Shown here: one piece after another, positions 54,561 through 62,096 of the stretch
Layout: each line of letters begins with the position of its first letter
Numbering within the stretch: position 1 is the first letter of the stretch
From: Sulfurospirillum diekertiae
GTDB taxonomy: Bacteria > Campylobacterota > Campylobacteria > Campylobacterales > Sulfurospirillaceae
Length of the DNA: 64,000 nt
Reading direction: 5' to 3'
Assembly (NCBI RefSeq): GCF_011769985.2
Contig: NZ_CP039734.2
Span: 2,356,001-2,420,000, forward strand
The notes under the pieces: generated by a model
The model's database searches: none
What the model was told of the DNA's origin: nothing
What the model saw: the letters and a program-made list of their open reading frames with translations, nothing else
Program-made: the position numbers and the translations under genes

Positions 54561-54590
54561 GGTTGCCTCCAAAGAGGCAACCTTTTATTT
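54561..54590. terminator. Terminator between tupA and the ModE-like gene
   Basis: GGTTGCCTC (54561-54569) and GAGGCAACC (54574-54582), then TTTTATTT. Serves tupA and, on the other strand, the convergent regulator gene. Confidence 0.88.
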
Positions 54591-55329
54591 AACGCTCTTC
54601 AAACTCTTTTTTATTTCTCGGCTTTAAAAACAACTCTTTAAAACGCTCATTGGCATAGGCTTCAATTTCCGCTTGAAGTTTTCGGTAATTGTCCATAAAT
54701 TCACGTGCTACAGGAGTCAGTGTTGTTCCTGCATCTTCGCCACCGCCTTGTTTGGTTTGCACCATCGTGTCGTTAATATTTTTTTGCAAGATCTTGATGT
54801 GTGTCCATGCTTTTTTATAATTCATGCCAATTTTTTCAGACGCCTTAGAGATAGACCCCTCTTGCTCAATCAACTCCAAGATTTCTGTTTTACCCTTGCC
54901 AAAAAGCAATTCGCCCTCAGCATTTTCGATCCATGTTTTGGTTTTGACATACAAACGTGGACGTGTTTTTTCTTTAAAACATCCTAATTCGCAAAACGTG
55001 ACATCGTAGTTTTTTTCTTTCAACGTACCACGAATTTTTTTAAGCCCAATCCCAGCGGCTGCAGCGCGTGCAGCTTTACATGTAACACGATTTTTTTCAT
55101 CTAACAGTGGCGTGAGACGATTTTCTGCTTCGACATCGTAGATACCACCTTCAAGTTTCCCAAACTGTCCTAATTCACACGAGTCAATACGTATATCCAT
55201 TGCTTTGGCACATGCACCCACTTCGAGGGTAGAACACTTTAGTTTTGCTGCGATTTTAAAGCCATCGGTACAGTCTAGTTTGCCTTTTTCATTCAAATAT
55301 TTTTTGATCAGTTCTTCCATCTCAGACAT
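54589..55329 (-). CDS. ModE-like regulator with duplicated N-terminal domain
   Basis: 246 residues. Residues about 135-215 are a LysR/ModE-type helix-turn-helix (ILELIEQEGSISKASEKIGMNYKKAWTHI), normally at the N-terminus of ModE. The N-terminal half holds two related Cys-containing units of about 55 residues, ending DSCELGQFGKLEGG and VTFCELGCFKEKTR. No molbindin domain is seen. It lies three bases after fdhD, convergent with tupA, so control of tungstate uptake and/or formate dehydrogenase is likely. Confidence 0.8.
   Translation of the reverse strand: MSEMEELIKKYLNEKGKLDCTDGFKIAAKLKCSTLEVGACAKAMDIRIDSCELGQFGKLEGGIYDVEAENRLTPLLDEKNRVTCKAARAAAAGIGLKKIRGTLKEKNYDVTFCELGCFKEKTRPRLYVKTKTWIENAEGELLFGKGKTEILELIEQEGSISKASEKIGMNYKKAWTHIKILQKNINDTMVQTKQGGGEDAGTTLTPVAREFMDNYRKLQAEIEAYANERFKELFLKPRNKKEFEER
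55075..55086. repeat. Iterated palindrome copy (TTTACATGTAAC)
   Basis: In the ModE-like gene at the second N-terminal unit, read Val-Thr-Cys-Lys. Confidence 0.65.
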
Positions 55330-55332
55330 TTT

Positions 55333-56120
55333 CTACTCCTCAACGATAATTCGCTGTGGATTGCGGTAAACATTCATCGTATCGCCCCTCACAAATCCAA
55401 TGAGCGTTAATCCAAATTTCTCAGCAATCATAAGCCCTAAACAGGTTGAAGCCGTACGCGATGCCAAAATAGGAATTTGGTGCATAACTGCTTTAGCAAC
55501 CATCTCTGACGAGAGTCTACCACTGACCATTAAAAAGGCATTGCGCACATCAACACCTGCTATCTGTGCTTTTCCAACGACTTTATCAATCGTATTGTGC
55601 TGTGCAATATCTTCGCCAATAAAATATGTATGCGCATCGGTAAAAAGCTTCGCGGTATGCACACACCCTGTTTGCTCGTACAAAGGACATTCGGTGTAAA
55701 ACTGTCCCATCTCTTTGCAAAGAAGATCAGCACGGAGTGTAAAATCACTTTTTATGACTTTCGCTTCAATGGCTTCTGGGTCAATATTGGCCGTCATACT
55801 TCTGCCACAACCGCTAATAACCACACCTTCAGCATTCAATTTTTTAATGTTTGCAACGTTAACTTTAGCTTCGATATGCACTTGCATGCCATCACCTAGG
55901 AGTTTGAGCGAAGTGACATCACTGAATTTTTCGATGATATTCTCACTCATCAAATAACCAATAGCAAGGGCTTCTTGATCCACAGGGGTGCCATAACCGC
56001 ACCCACTTTTTCGCCATTGACGTAAATTTCTAACTTGATTTCACGAACAAGTATATCGTCTCGCTCAAACTTCTCTTTGCCTTTAATTTTAGTAATCTTG
56101 GTTGAATAAACTGGCTCCAT
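55333..56120 (-). pseudogene. fdhD: FdhD sulfurtransferase, frameshifted as sequenced
   Basis: FdhD carries sulfur to the Mo/W cofactor of formate dehydrogenase and is essential for activity. The start ATG 56120 opens 44 codons that fit FdhD (MEPVYSTKITKIKGK ... GEKVGAVMA); the rest (PVDQEALAIGYLMSEN, SGCGRSMTAN, SRTASTCLGLMIAEKFGLTLIGF) is in the next frame from 55989 on. One base is missing at GCACCCCTG (about 55985-55991). Read without repair, translation stops 13 codons later (stop at 55950-55952). An extra C in the C-run would restore 262 residues. Sequencing error, a true mutation, or programmed slippage are all possible. Confidence 0.85.
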
Positions 56121-56200
56121 ACCTTCCCCTTAACGTGCTTGTTTCGCATATTGTAGCACTAAAAAATAAATAAAGAGCAAGAGAATTGCTTCTCGTACTC

Positions 56201-56212
56201 TTTACATGTAAA
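56201..56212. repeat. Iterated palindrome, perfect 12-mer, intergenic
   Basis: Between fdhC and fdhD, about 80 bases before the fdhD start; extended to 14 bases by flanking C and G. Confidence 0.85.
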
Positions 56213-56244
56213 GATTATATATAAAAAGAATTATTCGATCATTC

Positions 56245-56306
56245 TGCCTCGCAAGAGGCAAGCTTTAATGACTCCTACGTAGACTCTTGAGCCATGCCCA
56301 AGAGTC
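56245..56306 (-). terminator. Two hairpins after the formate dehydrogenase genes
   Basis: TGCCTC-GCAA-GAGGCA (56245-56260) and GACTCTTG/CAAGAGTC (56282-56306). Neither has a clear T-run on the transcribed strand, so they may stabilise or weakly end the fdh message. Confidence 0.5.
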
Positions 56307-56317
56307 CTGTAAACAGA

Positions 56318-57217
56318 TTAGAACTTACCCTGATCTCTGAGTTTCTTATACCATGTACTGTGAAGAATCTTCACTTCTTCTTCTTCCACATACCCTGTAA
56401 TAATACTATGCACTGCTCCTTTAATAGCGAACATAGACATATACACATGGGTGATGAACATTGCTACGATTGCAAAGCCCATTACATTATGAATAATAGC
56501 TGCTGCTCTAAGTAAGTCTATTTGACTTAACCCTGTTAGATCATGCAACATTTGCATTTTAAAGTCTAGGAAGAACATGAATGCTCCACTTAAGATCATG
56601 GTAATACCACCTAATATGGCGACCCAGTACCACATCTTTTGACCGGCATTAAACTTATCAGCGAGAATTGGTTTTTTCTCTTTAGAGAGGTAACCTCCTA
56701 GGATCATAAACCATTTCACATCTGCGAAGTTAAAGAGAGCCTCTTTAAGCCACATGAGTGCCATAGGAATGACGACAATGGTAAAGGGAATGGTAAAGAT
56801 ACCATGAAGGTTCTTTGCCATCCTCACCAAGGTTCCACCACCAAAGAACTCACCGAAAACGATAATGAATCCTGTGGGTATAATCACCAAGAAGCTAATA
56901 GCGGCTACTTGGTGGATAATTCTATTATAGAGATTAAAGGCATAATATTTCTTTGCACTGTGTGGAAAGACTTTAGGACCTATAATCAGGTAATGGATAT
57001 AGAAAGCTCCAGGAACTCCGATTAGAACGCCTAGGAATATCCATGCAAAGTATTTATTTTGCAGTAGGGTAAACAAAGGTCCTAAGTGGGTACTTCCCTC
57101 TTTTCCGTATTCTAAAATATTTTGTATGCGCATCTCACCCCAGATTTGGCTTTCAGTGGCGTATGCCACTGTTGACAAACTCAGAGCTGCAATGATCATC
57201 ATTAGATTCTTTCTCAT
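56318..57217 (-). CDS. fdhC: Formate dehydrogenase cytochrome b subunit
   Basis: Membrane anchor that passes electrons to menaquinone, 299 residues. N-terminal signal-like helix (1-20), then four membrane helices with heme-ligand His candidates (HYLIIGP, NRIIHQVAAISF, AKNLHGIFTI, HVYMSMF). ATG 57217 follows AAAGGAG closely; ATG 57232 overlaps the fdhB stop and is the alternative. Last gene of the fdh run. Confidence 0.92.
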   Translation of the reverse strand: MRKNLMMIIAALSLSTVAYATESQIWGEMRIQNILEYGKEGSTHLGPLFTLLQNKYFAWIFLGVLIGVPGAFYIHYLIIGPKVFPHSAKKYYAFNLYNRIIHQVAAISFLVIIPTGFIIVFGEFFGGGTLVRMAKNLHGIFTIPFTIVVIPMALMWLKEALFNFADVKWFMILGGYLSKEKKPILADKFNAGQKMWYWVAILGGITMILSGAFMFFLDFKMQMLHDLTGLSQIDLLRAAAIIHNVMGFAIVAMFITHVYMSMFAIKGAVHSIITGYVEEEEVKILHSTWYKKLRDQGKF

Positions 57218-57228
57218 TGCTGCTCCTT

Positions 57229-57834
57229 TCATTGGTTTTTATACGCTTTATCCCATCCGTAAGGAGAGTTAATGCCTTTACCACCACGAGCCATCACACG
57301 TGCTCTAAAGACGTTTGATACAGACTCTGCATCACCCACCAAAAGTGCTTTCGTTGAACACATTGCTGCACATACAGGAACTTTACCCTCAGCGATACGG
57401 TTTTGACCATAGAGTTCACGCTCATGAAGTGAGTTTGTCTCAAGTGGTCCACCAGCACACATCGTACATTTATCCATAGCTCCCTTAGCACCAAAGGCAC
57501 CATCTCTTGGGAACTGTGGCGCACCAAATGGGCAAGCATAAAGACAATAGCCACAACCGATACATTTGTTCTTATCATGAAGAACGATGCCGTCCTCTCT
57601 GATATAGAAACAATCCACTGGGCACACTTGCGCACATGGCGCGTCCGTACAGTGCATACAAGCAATTGAGGTTGAAAACTCCTTGCCTGGGATGCCTTCA
57701 TTAATCGTCACAACTTTACGTCTGCTAATACCTACAGGAAGCTCATGCGCTTCGGCACAAGCGACTGAACAGCCATCACACTCAATACATCTGCTCTCAT
57801 CGCAGTAAAATTTCATTCTTGCGTATTCCATCAT
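57229..57834 (-). CDS. fdhB: Formate dehydrogenase iron-sulfur subunit
   Basis: 201 residues with four 4Fe-4S clusters: CDESRCIECDGCSVACAEAHE, CMHCTDAPCAQVCPVDC, CIGCGYCLYACPFGAPQFP and a CTMCAGG...CAAMC set. It carries electrons from FdhA to the cytochrome b. Overlaps fdhC by the ATGA pattern and lies seven bases from fdhA. Confidence 0.94.
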   Translation of the reverse strand: MMEYARMKFYCDESRCIECDGCSVACAEAHELPVGISRRKVVTINEGIPGKEFSTSIACMHCTDAPCAQVCPVDCFYIREDGIVLHDKNKCIGCGYCLYACPFGAPQFPRDGAFGAKGAMDKCTMCAGGPLETNSLHERELYGQNRIAEGKVPVCAAMCSTKALLVGDAESVSNVFRARVMARGGKGINSPYGWDKAYKNQ

Positions 57835-57841
57835 CTACCCC

Positions 57842-60703
57842 CTACGCTTTTTCGATGCGACACAAGCCGCCCTTAGTTTCAGGAATCTGAGTAATGATGT
57901 CGTAACCGTAGTTCGTAACGGTATTGACACTCTCGCCGCTTGCATAAGGCTTCGTTCCTGCTGGGAAATTACCCGTTCTATCTGTTCCTTGGAAGTAACC
58001 TGCAAAGTGGAATGGCATAAAGACCATATCGGGAAGTACGCTATGAGAATACTTCGCTTTCACTTTAATTTTGGTACCTTCAGGTGAGTGTACCCACATC
58101 ATTCCACCGTTTCTAATGCCATGTTTGAGCGCTAAATCTGGGTGAATATCACAGAACATCTCAGGTGTTAATGCCGCGATGTACTTAGATGCACGGTTTT
58201 CAATACCCGCACCGTTCATCGTGACTAAACGTCCTGTTACCATGTTAATTGGGAACTCTTTTGAATAGTCTTTTGCATTTTGGATAGAAGCGTACTTCGT
58301 CATAACACGGAAGTGGTTTGCTTTATCTGCATACGCTGGGTATTTTGCAACCAAATCTTGTCTTGGTGAGTGGAGTGGTTCTCTGTGCATTGGGATATGA
58401 TCCGGGAAGTTCCAAACAATCGCACGCGCTTTTGCGTTACCGTACGGTGAAAGACCAACTTCAAGCGCCAATTCAATTAACTTGCCAGTAGAACATACTT
58501 TCCAGTTTGCACCACACGCTACTTTTTCTTCTTCTGTCAATGGACGACCAAGGAGTTTCTCAATATTCGCTTTTGTAACTTCTTCGTATCCAGTTTCAAT
58601 GCTAGAACCCTTAGGTGCTGAACTTTTTTCTGCCAAGAGATTAACACCGTCTTTTTCCAAGCCAAAGTTATTTCTAAAGCCCATACCACCATCTTTAACA
58701 GCGATGCTGGTATCGTAAAGGTTTGGCGAACCGCCGTGTTTTGTTGTCCAGCAAGGCCATGGTAACCCATAGTACTCACCTTTCATTGGTCCAAAACCTG
58801 CACCGCTGACTTCATCAAACATATGCCAGTTATCGGTATGCTTTTTAATACGCTCTGCTGTCCAACCTACTAAACCAATGGTTCGAATGGTACGTGCAAT
58901 TTCATTGGTTGCATCTTCTGGCCACTGGAACGTTGTTTTACCAGGAATTGGCTCAAGTACACCTGTTTTAGGATTGATTTGCATTAACATGGTTTTAGTG
59001 TATTGCTCGTAGAAGCCTAAATGTTTTGCTAAAGCAAACATAATTTCTTGATCCGGTTTGCTCTCATACATAGGCTCAACAACTTTGTATCTCCACTGTG
59101 CACTTCTGTTGGTTGCAACACAATAACCACTGGTCTCAAACTGAGTTGCTGCAGGGAGAATAAAGACGTTGTCTTTTTTATCGGTTAAAATAGCCGCTTC
59201 GTTGACAAACGGGTCTGCAAGAACTAACAAATCAAGATTGTCTAAGCCTTCTTTAATTTTTGCTTGTTGTGCAACAGAAGTAATACCGTTACCCATAACA
59301 ATCAATGCTTTGAGGTGTGTGCCTGCATTTTCGATTTTTTCATCGGATTTTACATTTTGAACACCAGCCCACCATCTTGCAAGTGAGAAACCAGTTTTTG
59401 TCATCCATGTTGCGTCTTTGAATTGCTTGACAAGGTAATCGTATTCAACGCCCCACATACGAGCAAAGTATTTCCATGAACCTTCTGCTAATCCATAATA
59501 GCCTGGAAGTGAATCAGAGAGACATCCCATATCGGTAGCACCTTGAACGTTATCGTGTCCACGTAAGATGTTTGTACCACCCCCTGCTACACCCATGTTA
59601 CCAAGAGCTAACTGGAGAATTGGAGCCATACGCGTATTGGAAGTACCAATTGAGTGTTGTGTAAGACCCATAGCCCAAATCAATGAACCAGGACGATTTT
59701 TTGCATAGATATTAGTGATTTGAATGAGTTTTTCAGCTGGAACGCCTGTAACATCTGCTACAACTTCTGGTGTCCACTTTTTAGCTTCTTCACGAATTTT
59801 ATCCATACCAAATACACGGTCATCTATATACTTTTTATCTTCCCAACCATTTGCAAAAATGATGTTAAGCATACCGTACATAAACGGAATATCTGTACCG
59901 GGGCGAATTTGTGCATAGATATCAGCTTTAGCAGCTGTTTTGGTAAATCGTGGATCAATAACGATAATTTGTGTATTGTTGCGCTCTTTTGCTTTCAATA
60001 AATGTTGGAAACCTACAGGGTGATTAACCGCAGGGTTAGATCCGAAAATAATAATTGCTTTTGACTTTTGCATATCTCCAAGAGAGTTTGTCATAGCACC
60101 GTATCCAAATGTATTCGCCACACCGGCGACTGTGGAAGAGTGTCAGATTCTAGCTTGGTGATCTGTGTTATTTGTCCCAAAGAATGCAGCGAACTTTCTA
60201 AAATAGTACGCTTGCTCATTGCTCATCTTAGCAGAACCTAAGAATTGAACAGAATCAGGACCATCTTTTTTCTTAAGTTCTGCCAATTTATTGGCAATAC
60301 GGTTAAGCGCATCGTCCCAAGAAAGACGTTTCCACTGACCATTTTCTTTAACCATTGGATACTTAAGGCGTACTTCAGATCTGACCATATCGATCATATC
60401 TGCACCTTTACAGCAATGTCCTCCAAGGCTAATTGGGTGGTCTTGAGCAACTTCTTGACGAACCCATACTCCATTTTGAACTTCTGCAATTACACCACAC
60501 CCTACTGAACATGATGTACAGATGGTTTTAACTTTTTTGCTTCCAGGAAATGGGTTTTTAACCTCTTCCTCTGTTGCAGCTCGTGTCACATTCTCACCAG
60601 CAAACCCTGAAGTAGCGCCAAATACGCTAGCAACGGCTGCCATTTTGAGGAATGACCTTCGACCTACGGTCGTTGTTAGAGCACGTTCGGTTGTTTTTTC
60701 CAT
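57842..60703 (-). CDS. fdhA: Selenocysteine formate dehydrogenase catalytic subunit
   Basis: Periplasmic Mo/W-bisPGD formate dehydrogenase, 953 residues counting Sec. Twin-arginine signal RRSFLKMAAVASVFGATSG, then a 4Fe-4S set CTSCSVGCGV...GGHCCKGA. TGA at 60143-60145 (codon 187) reads ARI-Sec-HSSTVAG, exactly the active-site context, so two apparent reading frames are one gene. A hairpin CCACA/TGTGG (60118-60135) follows the UGA as a SECIS candidate. tRNA-Sec and SelD in the window support recoding. Molybdopterin domains GSNPAVNHPVGFQH and the C-terminal NMVTGRLVTMNGAGIEN are intact. Confidence 0.96.
60118..60145 (-). promoter_or_regulatory. Bacterial SECIS candidate after Sec UGA
   Basis: UGA at 60143-60145 followed seven bases later by a 5-bp stem CCACA/TGTGG with an 8-base loop rich in G and C. 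An alternative CGCC/GGCG pairing is possible. Position fits a bacterial SECIS; the sequence of the loop does not closely match E. coli fdhF. Confidence 0.65.
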
Positions 60704-60721
60704 AACTCTATGCCTCCTCTT

Positions 60722-60919
60722 TTATAGGGCAGATTTGTAATAATCTTCCCATGCTTGTGTTTTCTTATAAGTAATCTCTTTCTTTTTAGATTTACCTACA
60801 ACAACGCCATTTGAACCTTTTGAACTAGAAGAACTTGCTTGTGCACCCACTACACCAACGGCAGCGACAGCACCCACAAGTGCAGCTTTTGCGACAAAGC
60901 CACGTCTGCTCTCATTCAT
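60722..60919 (-). CDS. Formate dehydrogenase region Tat-target small protein
   Basis: 65 residues. Twin-arginine start SRRGFVAKAALVGAVAAVG, a Ser-rich stretch, a basic patch KSKKKEITYKK and a C-terminal AWEDYYKSAL. This fits the known family of small Tat proteins encoded next to fdhA in Campylobacterota; its job, perhaps co-export or stability of FdhA, is not established. Placed 18 bases before fdhA. Confidence 0.88.
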   Translation of the reverse strand: MNESRRGFVAKAALVGAVAAVGVVGAQASSSSSKGSNGVVVGKSKKKEITYKKTQAWEDYYKSAL

Positions 60920-61002
60920 ACAATGCTCCTTGTATACATTAATCCCTTTTGCAAGAGATTGCTCAAAAAAATCACTATTTTCTTGAGCAACCTCTTTCGT
61001 TG

Positions 61003-61746
61003 CTAGCGCAGGGTACGCTCTACTTTTGCATCCAGTCCCGCTATCTTTTTAGCTTTATTGTCCGCTCTTCGTTTTGCTTCTGCTCCAGAGATCACTTCCA
61101 CAGGCTTTTGAACCCTAATTTTTTCTTTGAGAGGTGGTTTTGCGACTTCAAAATACATACGCTCAAATGCCATAAACGCATTAAGAACAATTGCAATAGA
61201 TTGGTATGTTTTTGACATCGGGTGCTCATAGACATTGATGATAAACTCATCCACGAAAGGGTTAATCACTTCGGTGAAAAGACAGTGCTGGATAGTTTCA
61301 TACTCTTTTTGATTTTTCATAATAAGTTCAATGAGCTCGTGCATAAAGGTAAAGATAAACCCAACGCTGTCTTCGTTCTCTTTGAAGTTTGTTTCATCCC
61401 GTCTGATTTTTGTTTTGGCTAAGAAATTTTTAACAGCTAAGCGTTGATGCCCACTCTCAACACCCTCATCGTAATAGGACGCGGTATTGCGAACGACTTT
61501 ATAGGCAGGATTATGGAAGATGTCATCGTACTCTTGAATCAGTGCATTTTGACCTTTTTCAACCAAAAATATTTTAATTTCTTTGAGTGCTTCAGCGGAA
61601 TTTTCATCAATCGGGTTTTCGATCATCACATCAAGCGCTTCTGAAACACCTTTATAACGATCTATACTTGTTGTAAAAACAAATATTTTGCTCAAGAAGC
61701 CATAGTAGAGTGAGCGGGCTTTATTAACAGATTCTTTATTTATCAT
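61003..61746 (-). CDS. TorD/DmsD-like chaperone for formate dehydrogenase
   Basis: 247 residues, all helical. The TorD-type core motif region EYDDIFHNPAYKVVRNTASYYDEGVESG matches maturation chaperones that bind Tat signal peptides of molybdoenzymes. ATG 61746 follows GAGG; an ATG at 61761 is an alternative. The basic C-terminus (AEAKRRADNKAKK) is an extension. First gene of the fdh run, in line with a role in guarding FdhA until its cofactor is loaded. Confidence 0.85.
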   Translation of the reverse strand: MINKESVNKARSLYYGFLSKIFVFTTSIDRYKGVSEALDVMIENPIDENSAEALKEIKIFLVEKGQNALIQEYDDIFHNPAYKVVRNTASYYDEGVESGHQRLAVKNFLAKTKIRRDETNFKENEDSVGFIFTFMHELIELIMKNQKEYETIQHCLFTEVINPFVDEFIINVYEHPMSKTYQSIAIVLNAFMAFERMYFEVAKPPLKEKIRVQKPVEVISGAEAKRRADNKAKKIAGLDAKVERTLR

Positions 61747-61894
61747 TTTTTTGTTCCTCATTTCTTAAAGTCAACAAAACTAGACCAATTGAGTCCAGAT
61801 TCATTGAAACAGCTTAAAAAGCTCGAAAACAAGGGGAAACACGGTATCTTTGTAGAGACAAGACCCTCTTTTTACGATGCGTTATGTGATTTTA

Positions 61895-61929
61895 GTAAAC
61901 AACTGTTTACCGATTTGTAGTAAATTTAC
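61895..61929. promoter_or_regulatory. Two dyads upstream of the fdh operon
   Basis: GTAAACA-AC-TGTTTAC (61895-61910) and GTAAATTTAC (61920-61929), with centres 22 bases apart. They lie 150-185 bases upstream of the first fdh-run gene and could be operators; a coding remnant overlaps the first. Confidence 0.35.
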
Positions 61930-62031
61930 CACAGATTTGCTTAGGTGAAAATGGTAAAAAAAGAGTAGTTTAAAAACTTAAAAGTAACTTAAATATTCAA
62001 ATTAAGCATATTGCTTGGAGGTTTATAGCAG

Positions 62032-62088
62032 TGAAAGAAAGTATAGTTCAGAGAACATTAAAGCTCTCTGAACTGTTTTACATGTAAA
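62032..62088 (+). CDS. Possible 18-residue small ORF
   Basis: GTG start nine bases after a good GGAGG; reads MKESIVQRTLKLSELFYM then TAA. The last codons come from the iterated palindrome, and the body overlaps the terminator hairpin of the opposite gene. It may be chance. Confidence 0.25.
62045..62074 (-). terminator. Terminator of the TonB-receptor gene
   Basis: AGTTCAGAG (62045-62053) and CTCTGAACT (62066-62074), followed on the minus strand by ATACTTTCTTTC. Confidence 0.65.
62077..62088. repeat. Iterated palindrome, perfect 12-mer, intergenic
   Basis: Between the TonB-receptor stop and its terminator. Confidence 0.85.
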
Positions 62089-62096
62089 AAATAATT

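Larger units (their letters stand above)
61762..62096. other. Intergenic region upstream of the fdh operon
   Basis: Holds a plus-strand open frame without ATG (about 61757-61918) that looks protein-like (LKKLENKGKHGIFVETRPSF), two dyads (61895-61910 and 61920-61929), a short uncertain ORF (62032-62088), the terminator of the TonB gene and an exact palindrome. No confident gene. Confidence 0.6.

Noticed and set aside
60121-60143. Apparent stop codon splitting fdhA into two genes or a pseudogene
   Set aside because: The TGA lies exactly at the Sec position of formate dehydrogenase, the frame is the same on both sides, and tRNA-Sec and selD are present.
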